DNA from: Coniferiporia sulphurascens
Taxonomy: Eukaryota; Basidiomycota; Agaricomycetes; Hymenochaetales; Hymenochaetaceae
DNA length: 64,000 nt
NCBI GenBank assembly: GCA_002794785.1
Contig: NBBA01000001.1
Coordinates: 3,348,001-3,412,000, forward strand
Direction of reading: 5' to 3'
Below the pieces are notes generated by a model, which saw nothing but the letters and a program-made list of their open reading frames with translations, had not been told where the DNA came from and ran no database searches. Shown here one piece after another: positions 9,950 to 21,567 of this stretch (within the stretch, counting starts at the first letter, position 1; each line of letters starts with the position of its first letter). A program made the position numbers and the translations under genes.

Positions 9950-11620
9950 TCAGTCCGAGTCGTAGCGATGGCTGAGATCGGGTCGAGACCCCGGAGGAAC
10001 TCGACTGAGAATACCTGTGTTACGCAACCAGACCTCTTCTGGCGTCTCCGACCCATCCAATTCTCCCTTAGGGACAAGAATTCTTCGCAGCGGTGCCTTC
10101 ATTTCCGTTCGGCCTGTGCAAAATCTCTCGAAAGCTTGCATGTTAATTGTACTGCATCTCAATATTTCAGCGACCTCCAGCTGGGCACCGACGATCGACC
10201 TGTGCGACTCGGATTGGCCATCGTTGACGGGATATACCGGTGCATAATGCAAGAATGCGTCGAGAAATTCATCCGCGACGCGAGAGAACCTAAGGTAGCG
10301 CAGTTTGGGAAGCGTTCGCAACCAGGCGATAAGGACTTCAGTATTTTTCGTTCCTAGCCCGTTAACAGTGAGCACGGTCACTTTTGGGAAGAGGCCCGGG
10401 AGCTTCTCCACGAATGGTGTATAATCTTCGTTAACCAGCTTTTCGAGTGTAAGCCTCCGCAACTCGGGCGCAGCAATCAATTTCAGGATATACATAGCGT
10501 AGTCGGGGATAAGGTTGCCAATCGTGAGTTCCCGCAGGTTTTTAAGCTGGACGGGCCGCCATTGAATACCGTCATCGGCGCATATATGAGAAAGCTGCGG
10601 GCAAGCGCCGTCGAATACAAGCTTTTGAAGCTGCGGTGAGCCCTCCAACACAGGAACGAAATCTTCCAATGTAGGCATATGTTCGACCGCCATTTTTCGC
10701 AGCTCAAAAGCACGAAGGTTCCGGAAGGAAGCAAGGCCAAAGTCTATGTGTACGCCATTGAAGCAGACGTGGTCTAATAGAGGTACCTGAGCACCTTTAA
10801 AGAGTTTGTAGGGTGTGTATATGCCTCTCGGCGCAGTCACTGTGTGGAATTCCACATAAGCACTTCCGGATCTGTGTATTTCCAGCCGATCCAGTAATCG
10901 TGGAGGCGGAATGTATTGGAGGACCTCTAATGCTGCCAAAGCCGCAGCCCACGTATCTGTCAGAATAAAGAGCTGCCGCACTTGATCCATGAAAGAGGAG
11001 ACGAATGTCATCAATGATCTCATGTTTTCTGGTCCAAATCGGTGATCATTTTCCAGACGAGTCCAATTGCGATCCCGCTGATCAATAAAAAGGACGAGGG
11101 GATGCGCCTTGGCTCGCTGGAGACAAAGAAGCGGGAGATGGAAAGGAGGGAGGGTAGTGATTGGGATGATCGACCAAAGTTGAGGCGCGTTGGTTGCAAC
11201 TGAACGCCAATACGAGCATACGGAGACCAGTGCCAACCGTGTGCGAGAAACTTCCGCGGCGGAGGGTGAGAAAACCGCCAGTGAGAGGATGTGCTCGAGG
11301 ATCTCCACAGGCAGGTTATTGATTGGAAAGAGCCTCCATAGAAGTAGTGCACGCGCAGCCCTTGTCGTAGCGAGGACATGAAGCAGCTCCCACGTGTGAG
11401 GCTGATGGCGTTGGGCTTCCAGATGTTGCACCTTTTCCGCGAGCTCGACAGCCTTTTCTCGCGATTCTACAAAACGTAAGGTATTTCCAGGTCGAGCAAG
11501 CGCAGCGCGTATAGTTGCCTCAACTCTCTGCTCCACCACGCGCTCCTCCTCGTCGAGTGACATCGTGCAAGTGTCATGAAGGCTCCGCGACATCTGTTGA
11601 GCACTTTCAGTGACTAGCAT
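9950..11620 (-). CDS. F-box protein with leucine-rich-repeat-like C-terminus
   Basis: Intronless gene for 556 residues. A basic and coiled N-terminal third (EKAVELAEKVQHLEAQ) precedes an F-box around residues 95-150: INNLPVEILEHILSLAVF, then LALVSVCSYWRSVATNAPQL and W. The remainder has regularly spaced Leu-rich segments (for example LKNLRELTIGNLIPDYAM, LPKLRYLRFSRV) as in the many F-box/LRR-like proteins expanded in agaricomycetes. By family it would be a substrate receptor of an SCF ubiquitin ligase that binds Skp1; the substrate is unknown. A downstream Met (MSLDEEER, 11563) is a possible alternative start. Lack of introns contrasts with most neighbours. Confidence 0.8.
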   Translation of the reverse strand: MLVTESAQQMSRSLHDTCTMSLDEEERVVEQRVEATIRAALARPGNTLRFVESREKAVELAEKVQHLEAQRHQPHTWELLHVLATTRAARALLLWRLFPINNLPVEILEHILSLAVFSPSAAEVSRTRLALVSVCSYWRSVATNAPQLWSIIPITTLPPFHLPLLCLQRAKAHPLVLFIDQRDRNWTRLENDHRFGPENMRSLMTFVSSFMDQVRQLFILTDTWAAALAALEVLQYIPPPRLLDRLEIHRSGSAYVEFHTVTAPRGIYTPYKLFKGAQVPLLDHVCFNGVHIDFGLASFRNLRAFELRKMAVEHMPTLEDFVPVLEGSPQLQKLVFDGACPQLSHICADDGIQWRPVQLKNLRELTIGNLIPDYAMYILKLIAAPELRRLTLEKLVNEDYTPFVEKLPGLFPKVTVLTVNGLGTKNTEVLIAWLRTLPKLRYLRFSRVADEFLDAFLHYAPVYPVNDGQSESHRSIVGAQLEVAEILRCSTINMQAFERFCTGRTEMKAPLRRILVPKGELDGSETPEEVWLRNTGILSRVPPGSRPDLSHRYDSD

Positions 11621-12452
11621 TGAAGAAGTAAGGATACTCGCGCACCTTTCCCCAGTCGTCAGAAAGGTGTCCTGAAGTTGTTCGGGTGGAATCTATTTTG
11701 TGGTAAATGTGGGCAGTTCATGGTCGCGGCAAGGCTATAAGGAATCAACGAAGACGAGCCACTTTTGTGTGAGCAGCAAATTCGAGGAGTTTTGCAGTGT
11801 GGGTCCACCTGCACTGCTAGTTGTGTAAAATAGTGGCATTTGTCGTCCCCGTTGCTACATGCAGACAGAAACAGCAGTCCTTGTAAAATTTCCCTGTACG
11901 AGCTCGCAGCAAACCAGCAAATTTTATGTGGTGGTGCACTCTTTTGTAGTCCATATCCGTCCATTTATGAGCGAACAGGGTCTCGACACCTAGGCAGCTG
12001 ATCGCCCTTTTTGCGTGCGAAGCTGAGCCCCCGGCGATGTCGAGCACGATACCGAAAATCTTCGTGTCGGAGTGAAAAGACGAGGAATAGACTGGTTAAA
12101 AGAGACGAGATAATCAACACTTACCAGTGTCATGCAGAGATAAACGCTGGTAGGAAGCCAACAACTTCGTTTACTTGACAAATGCGTTGTTTGCTCACAG
12201 TTTGGCCAGGGATCAGCATCCGTGGCCTCTGCTTCTCGCTATATTCGGCGAGGAAATTGAAGCATGCTGCACGTTCGTAATTATTTATCATTTTTTGCTG
12301 TTACACATACAGGCACGAGCCACTTCATACAAGCATATTCCGTAATTGTACAAGATAACTGACAAACCCCATAATCGCAATATTCATAACAAATCGACAA
12401 TTCATCTGGCATGCCCTTACACCGCACTTTACAACAAAACCAAGATCCAGCA
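11621..12452. other. intergenic region without recognised gene
   Basis: 832 bases between two genes on the minus strand. Open frames of 60-100 codons on the minus strand (11659-11964, 11817-12047) have no motif, biased codon use or splice support and are treated as chance. The part next to 11620 should hold the F-box gene promoter; the part next to 12452 should hold the terminator of that gene's upstream neighbour, the PB1 gene. Confidence 0.5.
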
Positions 12453-15062
12453 CTAGTGGGCCAATCTAGACCCTGAACGGCGAGGGGAAGGACTGTCTTT
12501 AATAGTCAAGGCAAGAATAACGTCTGCCAGGATCTCCTCTTCATTGGCATCGGTACGGTTACTGTGCTCATTTAGAATGTCCATCGTTTCTGGCCGCGAG
12601 GTCGTAATACCCATTTCGAAGAGTCGTGCCAGGATCCTATCACGAAGAGTTGACAATTGCACTCGGCGCGAGGCCCCAATGGAGGGCGGAACGGGCCAGG
12701 GCAATGGAGCTGATGGGGCATTCATAGGCTGTTCGGGCTGTGTAGAAATGCCGGCAGTAGGAGGAAGAACCGGAGCCGGGGGAGGAGCCGGGGGAACGAT
12801 CGGGATAATACCCGCTGAGCTGACACGGGCGTGAGACGGCGTGGTAGTTGGTGTGTACTGTCGTCGCGGAACCGGTGCAGTATTTTCGGCGGTTGGGGGG
12901 ACAACTATCGATTGAGTGGGAACGCTGTAGACCTCTGCATAAGGGCGGCTTGAAGAGCCACCTTTGGACGGACTCGGCAAAGGGATACGCGCAACTATAG
13001 TTTCGTCTCGTGTCGTACCGCTTACCAGAGAAAAAGGAAAAGGATTTGCTTTCAGCAATTAATATTGATATAATGCGTCTAAAACTCACTCAGCACGAGC
13101 AGCACGTCCTTCCTCTGCTCTCCTTTCAGCAACCTCGTATCTCATTCTTCGGCGTTCCTCCTTCTCCTGCCGGAAACGGTCCTTCTCAGCCTTATACACG
13201 GCTTTTGCGGCTTCAAGTTGCGCCTTACTCTCATGGATGCTGTGGTGTCCCATGTTGCCATAAGACTCGTGCGAGGAGCCACCTTGATAGGGCGGGGCAT
13301 ACGCGGCTGCGGCCCATGGCTGATGCGGGTGACCAGCCTGCTCGTAAGCAAAGGGAACACCCCTCTGCTGCGGAGGTACAGGGTGACCATCGAAATGCGA
13401 CGTCCTGGGCGGTGGAGGTGGGGGTGGCATTGGTCCCGCAAAACGGCCAGTGGGATGGCCCGAACGCGGCACATCGCGTCTATGGTTAGAACGGTTCCTA
13501 TAGAAGGGGGGCTCGGCACGGTAGCGATCAAAGGGGTCATCGCGAAGATGAGGAGCACCAAATCCGTGCCAATCATCAGACGGTGGACGGTGAGGCGGAA
13601 CGCCCCGGGGCGTTGCTCCATGAGGGAGTGAAGGAGGAAACGGTACCGGAGGAGGCAGGCCTTGGGATGGAATTTGCTGATGAGTCGAGATCGGTATAGA
13701 GGGAACGGCACCAGCGCCTGCGTTACAAAGGTCGCCGATAACCCTGAACACACCTCCCAGCGCCTCTGCGATTCGTCTCACCGCATCCCGTTCGGAGTAA
13801 GCGGACACATCCCTCGCGGCACGAAGAATACGTTCCGAGGCATCACCAGCAGCAATTCTAACTGACTCTGTGGTGCCAACAACCCTGTCACGTTCGGTCT
13901 CCAAGTACCCACCCTCAACTGCATTTCTCACAATGTTGCGCATACCCTCTGAGAGCTCGGGATGGGATGCAAAGGCCTCTGTGAGATTGTCAACCAAGTT
14001 CGCAACGTCTCTAACAAAAGAGGGTTTGGATTCATCCGTGGCGGCAAAGGTATCGTTCGTCGGTTGGAACTGCTGATGTTCGGGTGGGGGCGTTTCGAGG
14101 TGGAACGCCGGTACCTGCCTCGGTGTTGTTTGTGCGGAATGTACAGAAGCCGCAGAGTGGAATGGAGAACGAGCACTAGGATTCTTTGACGAAGGCTTCC
14201 TGGCCCCGCCTTGTAGAAACACTGCATCATCTGAACCTTCCTGATCACTGACGCCTACCCCAAACTTAGAAGGCCTCTGTTGAGCGAAGTGCTCTAAAAA
14301 GATATGATGTGTTAGAAACGTCAAGGCAACTGAGAGTGTCCGCAACAAAAGCTTACCTGATCCTAGACCCCTAGAATTAACGTACGGGGAGCCTCCAGCG
14401 TCAGAAACATCGTATACATGGACGGGGGGCTTAGAGGGTGTTTCGTTTTCAAGAATTGAGACAGAGGATACGGATTTCGCGTCATCGGAAAGGGATGCCC
14501 TCCGTTTGCCTCTGCGCCTCGACCCACGGCTGCTCGAGCGAACTGAGGCATGTGCAGAGAAAGCGGGCTCGCTATCCTTTCTCGAGTGGGCAACGTCGCT
14601 GTCGACCACTTCGACAAACGCATGCAGGCCTTCAGGGTCATGCATGGTGAACACGTTAGGCATTCTGGGAAGACGCTGCCAGTCCGTATCGTCAACGTCG
14701 AAAACCATCGTCGGGCCCATGGTTGGGACACCGCCTTCTGCCTCCTCATTGAGCTCCTCCACGAAAGTCGAGGACACGCCTGCTTGTGTCTGGTGACGAG
14801 TCTCTCTGGTATCGAGGACGTTGAATTTGACAAGCTCGCCGGATTCGTGGCATTCAGTAAAGTAGTCATGCAGCTCCTCGTTGGAGTTCAAAGTGACAAC
14901 ATCGCCATCGCTGTCTTCGTAACTGACGGCGACATTTCCGGGGGAGATGTCGAATAGCGATGCGATGCGGGTGGCGAGCACAGACCAGGAGGGCTGCTTG
15001 GGAAAGGAGGCACGCCTGGTTTCGCGGCCAGGCCTAGTGAGCTTCAAGTGCATAGGGGACAT
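12453..15062 (-). CDS. PB1-domain protein, Pro-rich, with coiled coil and possible C-terminal UBA-like segment
   Basis: About 832 residues. Exon 1 is 15062-14357; exon 2 starts at 14293 and ends near 13090; exon 3 ends at 12453. A PB1 domain occupies about residues 4-85 (MHLKLTRPGRETRRASFP, then SYEDSDGDVVTLNSNEEL, the OPCA-type acidic motif). It is followed by disordered Ser/Arg-rich and Pro-rich stretches (including an eight-Pro run) and a charged helix KAQLEAAKAVYKAEKDRF...RRMRYEVAERRAEE. The C-terminus LRDRILARLFEMGI...EILADVILAL could be UBA-like. PB1 proteins such as p62/Nbr1 act as scaffolds; no ZZ or FW domain is visible here, so an autophagy-receptor role is not supported. The exon 2-3 join is ambiguous: donor 13096 with acceptor 13049 (48-nt intron) closes the frame, whereas the stronger GTGAGT donor at 13089 needs an extra 31-nt intron. 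Confidence 0.75.
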
Positions 15063-15305
15063 CTTACGTCGTTGTTGATCGCCCCGTCCCACGCGATCCT
15101 ATATACAGCATATTTCAAGCTCCGATCCCTGCGGCGCAGCCTCTGCGCAGCTGCTATTACCTACTGCGGCACAGTTCTGTTGAACCATATACATAATATA
15201 TTCGTTGCTTCCATGTCCTCCACAGATCACAAGTAGTACTACATGTTTATTTTTTTGTACGTTCATTCCATAATGTTACGTAGTCGTTCCGGCTCTTGTG
15301 TCTTT

Positions 15306-16882
15306 TCAGGCGAAGATGCTCAGGCGCGGGTCGATCTCGACCGGGTCGTTGAGCTGGTTTAATCAGGCAGAACCCGTCAGTCTTAAGTGAGGAGTCGTTC
15401 TGTAATATACTACTTACACGGAGGCCAATGTTTAACGAGCTCAGTCGCGTCAATTCCGCAGCAGACAGGTTAAAGTCGTCGCAATTAAGGTTGGCAACCA
15501 CGCGCTTCTCATCATTACTCTTCGGGATGACTGCAATGTCTTGCTGTGTTGCCCAGCGCAGCAGTACTTGCGCAGGAGCTGCAATGAAAAAACCGTCAGA
15601 TATCTCTTCTTACGTGGAAAAGTTTGACCCACTTCTTCCATGGACCCTTCCGATTTCAGCTACAACATCGTGTTCCAAAAGTCCCTTGACGCCCTTGTCC
15701 ACGCCGAGCTCAACGTAGCTTTGCGGCCCAAAAGACGAGTATGCGGTAATGGCAATTCCAAGCTTCTTAGCCAGCTTGACCAATGCTTCCTGTGTCAGAT
15801 ACGGATGAAGCTCAACCTGAAGAACTTGTGGCTCGATACGAGCGTAGGTCAAAATATCTAAAATGAGAGAGCCCTGGCAGTTGCTGGGACAAGGCGTGAG
15901 TAATATTCTAGACTAGAGGCTTTGGATATGGTCACTCACCTAATTCCAATATTCTTTGTCAAGCCTTCATCAACGAGCTCTTCCATCGCACCCCATGTCT
16001 CTCGGAATGGGGTCTTCTCTGAATCGATTAATTGATATTATTCCATAGCCCACAAGGTCTTTGACGCCCTCTGAGGAGAAACTTACGTAGGTAAACCTTC
16101 TTGTCGTCCCCCCACCACTCTGGTGGGTAGCGATGCGCAGGATCCACGTACTGACGACCTTAAGTTTAAGTCTGGCAGGATGTGGTCTTTGTCACTCACT
16201 TGCAAGGAGATGGGGAAGTGGACCAAAAAGAGGTCAAAGTAATCGATACCCCAAAGCTTGAGCTGGTGTTTGGCCAATGCTTTCGCATGATCGTGTGCAT
16301 GGAAAGTGTTCCAAAGCTGCGGCAAAGTCAACTTTTCATCCGTTGACTAACAACTAAACTGTAGCCACCTTTGAGGTAATAACTGTGGCAACAACGTCGT
16401 CAGACTAGAGGACTGAGTACCCTGGGATGCACTCACAGAGATCTTCGCGCTTGACAAGACCATCTTTGATCGCTCTTGCTACACCCTCTCCGGCTTCCTT
16501 CTCATTGCCATAGTCACCAGCACCGTCAAGAAGGCGATATCCGGCCTTGATGGCACTGTATACAGTCTATGTCAAGGGTTTGTTAGCAACGCAAAGAGAG
16601 CTTGAATCATATATCCTAACATCTGCGCATGTAGCCTTGGTGACCTGGAGAAGTTAAAAGCGTCAGTTGACCGTAATGCAGTCGGCTTAGAAGTTGCTCA
16701 CCTTCCAAAGGCCGAAGCTTTATTTTTGCGCAAAAGCGATCAGACTATATGCACTGCAGAGACATGGACAATACTTACCCAACGAGGGGCATCTTTCATG
16801 TACGTCAGCCAAGGGAAGAGCGATGGCTGGAGCACAACGCACACACCTTCTGGCCAGTTCGCTTCAGCACGACAACCGACAT
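15306..16882 (-). CDS. NAD(P)H-dependent aldo/keto reductase, D-xylose reductase type
   Basis: 317 residues in 12 exons: 16882-16847, 16792-16779, 16717-16702, 16644-16621, 16566-16437, 16382-16369, 16316-16200, 16150-16087, 16018-15940, 15883-15633, 15578-15418 and 15353-15306; all eleven junctions keep phase. The catalytic tetrad of the AKR superfamily is visible: Asp44 and Tyr49 in [11 protein letters not shown], Lys78 in ITSKLWN and His111 in FLVHFPI. The coenzyme motif IPKSNDEKR near the C-terminus is typical of yeast-type xylose reductase (AKR2B). By family it reduces aldoses such as xylose to the alditol in the cytosol; other aldehyde substrates are possible. The start [22 protein letters not shown] fits the family N-terminus only with the 54-nt first intron removed. 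Four exons are 14-24 nt long. A TATA-like CTATATAC lies about 60 bases upstream (16939-16946, minus strand). Confidence 0.92.
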
Positions 16883-17681
16883 GTTGGGAGATGAAGGAAA
16901 GAGGAGAGAATCAGATAGCGCAATATTATCGCTGGACAGAGTATATAGCAGGTGACGGTCTAACCGGCCCGTCCTTAAGGGCTCTACTGTGCTACTGCGA
17001 ACGGCAGAGTATCCGAAAACCCGACTTCTAAAATAAATCGCCACCGCGTGATGCCAGTACCAGTGCTCGTCGGTTTTACATTGGTCTACTTACCGGTGGT
17101 ATTCGCCACCGCGTATAAGTATAGTTTACTTATAGGGCATATCTGGAGTTTATTCATGATTGTGATTTTTGCGACCAGTACCCGCCGCATAAAAGATTGA
17201 TCAAGGGAAGTCTGTATTGAAGCCGACACTGCGTTAACGACTAGCCTCATGCCAGGTAGCGCCAAACAAACGCACTACAGCCGGAGCAAGAACTTGTGGA
17301 ATATGGTTATCCCATGTATACTTTGCAAATCAGTGTTATATACCTGCAGCTTGTCCTATTGGAAGACATCATTATAGTAATACATGTAGAAGCGAGACGA
17401 GTTAGTACTTGGGGATCCCAGATAAAAGTCTGATCCCACGGTCACGCTTTCCTCGTCACGTTCTCGCACCCGAAATTTCTTCGTGCTCATGTCTCTGCCA
17501 GCTACAAGTAGTCTTCAAGTCGCGCTCTCGATGAAATACTAGCGTCGTAAAAGATCTACCACAATATCCCATATCTGCTTGGGAGCCGTTGTGCGTGTCA
17601 CGACTCTACACTGGCGAAGAGGTCGTAACGATTATTATAGGTGTTCATGTCCGTGCAAACGTTGGTGGATTCGACAGTGAC
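16883..17681. other. divergent intergenic region with a 12-bp direct repeat
   Basis: 799 bases between the aldo/keto reductase and ketopantoate reductase genes. No coding exon recognised. TCGCCACCGCGT occurs at 17038-17049 and 17103-17114, about 160-230 bases upstream of the reductase start; it could be a paired regulator site or a small duplication. The promoter of the gene at 17682 should lie in the right half. Confidence 0.5.
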
Positions 17682-18974
17682 ATGCGCTTTCATGTCCTTG
17701 GCTTGGGCCCGATCGGTCAGCTTGTTGCATTCCACCTGCGACGGAGCCTCTCTCCAAAACATGCCGTCACCCTCATGTTCAAGACGGAGCATCTCGCTAA
17801 ACGGGTGCGCGAGTTACCCCTCCACGTCGAGTATGAGGGTACCGTCTCGTCTGCGTCTGGCTTCAAAGCGGAGTCTACGCTCGGTCACATCTACAAAATG
17901 CGAGACTTGCGCAGGGATTTTGAAGGAACCGGAGGAAGTAGTGCGATACTCGCTAGAGGGGAGAGCCGACACTCGCGACCGCCGCTTGAAATCCAAGGGT
18001 CGATGGAATCGCAGCAGGACGAAAACGACTCCGACGATGCCCACATTGACTCTCTCATCGTCACCTGCAAAGCTCAGTCAACGATTGCAGCGATTAGACA
18101 GGTCCAACACAGGCTGTCCTCGCGTAGCACTATCGTCCTCCTGCAGAACGGAAACCTCGCATCACACGAGCAATTGCTTCAAAAAGTCTTCAAGAAGGAG
18201 GATGAGAGACCGCACTTCATCCTTGTCTCGAACACCCATGGCGTATGGCTTAAGCGAGGACCGTTCCACGTGGTGCATGCGGGAGTGGGTCGGCTGTGCT
18301 TCGGTATCGTACCGGATGGGAGGCGGGACTTCGAACGGACCCTTCGTAGTGGGAAAAGTTCGCGGGGGACACCGAACTCTCGACTTGATAGTATCGCCCG
18401 GCTTAATAGCATCGCCCGATCTCAAGATGACCCGGAGCTTGAGCGCTACCGGTCACTTCGGAATACGGTCGCTGTCTTACAGCAAGTGGAAGCCTTGCGG
18501 CCATCGTGGGAGTCGTTCACGGACATGCAAATTCTTCTGCGTCAGAAACTTGTGGTTAACTCCGTTATCAACCCGCTTACCACAATCCTCGGTTGTCGAA
18601 ATGGCGAGTTGTACAATCATCCTGCCGCAGAACGCATCGCGTTTCGAATATGCAAAGAAGCCGCAGATGTATTCAGGAAGGAGGCTATAGCGGGCGCGGG
18701 ACCTGGGATTATTCCTTCTGACGTCTACGTCCCTCCTGAGCTGGCGGTAAACAACCTCATGGCTGAATGCAAACGTGTTGCGAAGCTCACAGCAGATAAC
18801 ACTTCATCGATGCTCTCAGACTTAAAGAAGGGAAACAAGTTGACGGAGATTGAGTTCTTGAATGGGTATCTGCTGACCTTGGGAGCTCGATATAACCAGT
18901 TGATGTCGATGAATGCGACTATGCTGGATCTGGTGGTGTTACGGACGGAGATCCCGGTTGACACAATGCTGTAG
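17682..18974 (+). CDS. PAN5: 2-dehydropantoate 2-reductase (ketopantoate reductase)
   Basis: Intronless, 430 residues. It reduces ketopantoate to pantoate with NADPH in pantothenate (vitamin B5) synthesis. The N-terminal Rossmann motif MRFHVLGLGPIGQL (G7, G9, G12) is the ApbA/PanE signature; a middle segment SLIVTCKAQST corresponds to the conserved VKA-type Lys loop, followed by IVLLQNGNLASHEQL (the NG dipeptide is typical). The C-terminal ApbA_C domain has QKLVVNSVINPLTTILGCRN and SMLSDLKKGNKLTEIEFLNG, the usual catalytic Lys and Glu-containing motif. The start at 17682 is preferred over 17589 because the Rossmann strand begins there. The protein is longer than bacterial PanE (about 300) because of inserts around residues 75-120, as in other fungal homologues. 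A small internal repeat (DSIAR/NSIAR) lies near 18385-18420. Confidence 0.9.
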   Translation: MRFHVLGLGPIGQLVAFHLRRSLSPKHAVTLMFKTEHLAKRVRELPLHVEYEGTVSSASGFKAESTLGHIYKMRDLRRDFEGTGGSSAILARGESRHSRPPLEIQGSMESQQDENDSDDAHIDSLIVTCKAQSTIAAIRQVQHRLSSRSTIVLLQNGNLASHEQLLQKVFKKEDERPHFILVSNTHGVWLKRGPFHVVHAGVGRLCFGIVPDGRRDFERTLRSGKSSRGTPNSRLDSIARLNSIARSQDDPELERYRSLRNTVAVLQQVEALRPSWESFTDMQILLRQKLVVNSVINPLTTILGCRNGELYNHPAAERIAFRICKEAADVFRKEAIAGAGPGIIPSDVYVPPELAVNNLMAECKRVAKLTADNTSSMLSDLKKGNKLTEIEFLNGYLLTLGARYNQLMSMNATMLDLVVLRTEIPVDTML

Positions 18975-21567
18975 TATAATAATTTACCCGCTTTAGCTTG
19001 CTTTTTAGATTATAATTGCACAACTTCATTTCGCCTTTGCTATAAGTGATCGAAAGGGAGGACGAAATTATCCGTCGAAATAACGTTCGGTCGCATGTGG
19101 CGAATGGTGTTTCTTGCAACTAGTCCAATGGACAGGATTCAAGGTGGTACCCCGACAATTTTTATTTATTTTTCGTCGTTCAAATGCAATTGGGAAAGCC
19201 CAGTGGGATGAGCATGTGCTCAGTAGGCATCCTGAAGTACCAGAATTCGGCAATGATAATTATAGGGTAAAAGCTGGCTTGTCAGGTCCTTGAGCGATAG
19301 AGCCTTGCTTTCTCATATTTAATTGGCTGATGCTCGACGGAAGTACGAAAGCGAATTCATTATTGCTGTCTTGGCGCACGTCCTCAATTGGGGCTATATT
19401 CCGAGCTTTAAGGAGCGACACGGGCTGAGAGTTGGGCTTACTATTTCCCAATTTATAACTTGTTGCCACTGGCAAACCTAGTTTTGGTGTCGTGGACCAT
19501 CTCAAAACTACTGGCTAAACTACTGGCCAATTAATTTGGGGGACAATATTGCCCAAACTCGGGTTAAATGGACTCCACCTCCTTCAATCGATCTCAGCGA
19601 CATTACCATGTGAGAAAATATAATAGCGAGTATATACCGCTGGATCCCCAGAAGCCAGGAAATGGCGGAAGCATTTTACGGAAGCAAAATATTATTTGTT
19701 TCGAGCCCGAGCCTCGACATTCGAGTTGTCAGTTTTTTACCGTTAGGCGGATACTTGTGGGTTACCATTTCCCCTTCGATCGGGAACGAAAAGAGCCGCA
19801 TGCCATAATATAAGGGAGGGTGCAATGCACAAAATCAAAACAGTCCCGTCTCTAAGATCAGCGCAATAAAACGCGATCATGTGATAAGAGCGCGTCGTGT
19901 CGATCCCGGGTTAGAAGTGGCACATGATTGGCCCAGGTGCCACTGGCTGGTTAGGAGAGAAATTGCAAAACCTAGTATTCCCCAAACAGCAGTCGGATAA
20001 TGTGCTTCCGTGAAATGTTGTAGATATTTCCTTTGAACGCACATTTTCCTCAATCCAACTGATCACTTTAGATACTGTCCCATTGTAAAAGCCAAAAGTC
20101 TCGAGCCGTGGCCTCAGTATCAATAAAATGTACTGTTCAGGAGTCACCCTTACCCATTTCTTTAGTCAACTGAACCTCCAGAAAATCTTCGCGTGAGCTC
20201 TTATTTTCAGACTTTCAGAATGCTCTATGAAATTCTGAGAATTTTCTTTCTCATTTCATGTCTTTCCCTCGCCATTCAATATTCTTCAGTTATGTTTTAC
20301 ACTCGCAGCGACAACTTGAGGATTGGCTCAAGATACAATTGTTTTCCTTGGTATGCGAAGCTGATCGGCTCGGTTCAATGCCCCGTGGCCCTGTACTGAG
20401 GCTGTGTATGTTTTACATCGAACCAGCTATACCCACTTGCATTCAGAAGACGCGAAAATAGCACAGGTTTACTTCCTTCACGGATTCCAGCATACTTAAG
20501 ACCTGCTTCTTTCCCGATAATACGCCGCTTTCTCTGTTATGTATAGAGAAGACTAACTCGTGGACGGCGTGTAGTATAATTGGGGTTAGAGAACAGCAGT
20601 GGCACTGCATCGCATAAAGCAGGAGTATGTTTTCTCCGTCGGCCGTATCAAAGCGGAGATAACTCGTTTACAAGTAGTTGCTAGGATGACCTTTACGCTA
20701 TACTGATATCTTGTCCGTAGTTTCCCGTTCTCATCCCGTCTAGTCTTTATATGATCTATGTTTAGCACACATAAAAAAGAATATTACACGGTAATGTATG
20801 TATTTTAAGAATTGGGTAAAGGAAAAGGAAAGATAAAAAAGCGACCCTTACGGGGTAGCGCGCTGCTATTGTATATGCACAGATAACTGCTCGAACCTCC
20901 AATGAGATGATTTAATATGCGGGAGAAGAAGACCTGCAAATTCTGAATGCAACGTGTTCTATTCAGAACGTTGCGGAGTAAGGTATTTTTTGTCCGCAGG
21001 GACTATCTAGAAGGGTCGCACTGCGGAAGCTGCGTAGCAGATGACAAAATAGCGCTATTGGCGGAATCGGAGGAGGATGAGTGCCCGAATTGGTTGCGGT
21101 TGGACCTGCGCCCTGCATCGCTGACGCAGTCCTGAGGGGGGTCCCACGCAAGCCCGTAGCATACAGTCGGCGCAGAAGGATACGTGGTAACCGGCTCGTC
21201 TGATCTCGGGAGAAAGAAACGGAATACAAAGCGGATAGATTAATTGTGATGAGCGACACAAAGACGCAGGACCACCACAAATACCAGGAAAGATGCCGTG
21301 ACCAGAAGCGTGACTTTGGTGACGATCTCTGTTTGATAAATAAACTCGGGCTGAACAACTGTTCCTTGGGGGTAGCCAAAGGGCACGACTGCCTCGTGTT
21401 GAAGGATCCGCCCCTCCCGTCTTTATCTCTCTCTTTCTTCCTCCCTTTCGTCCCCCCGTCTTTCTCTCCGTTACACGACTTCGACGACTTCGACGACCTC
21501 GACGACCAGCTGTTCACTCAGCACATACTGCATCCCTTTCGATTCTTAACACAAGCCTTCCTAGACA
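18975..21567. other. long intergenic region, bHLH 1 leader at its right end
   Basis: About 2.6 kb with no gene I can support; the left two kilobases are AT-richer and full of stops. The right end (about 21407-21470) has a pyrimidine-rich tract (CTCTCTCTTTCTTCCTCC-like) followed by a CGA-CTT/CGA-CCT trinucleotide run (21476-21510), which probably form the 5' leader of the bHLH gene at 21568. An open frame 21246-21740 crosses that start in another frame. Confidence 0.5.

Noticed and set aside
19180..19260. Zinc-finger-like stretch (WDEHVLSRHPEVPEF in one frame)
   Set aside because: The partner Cys codons fall in a different frame with stops between; at most a decayed relic, not supportable.
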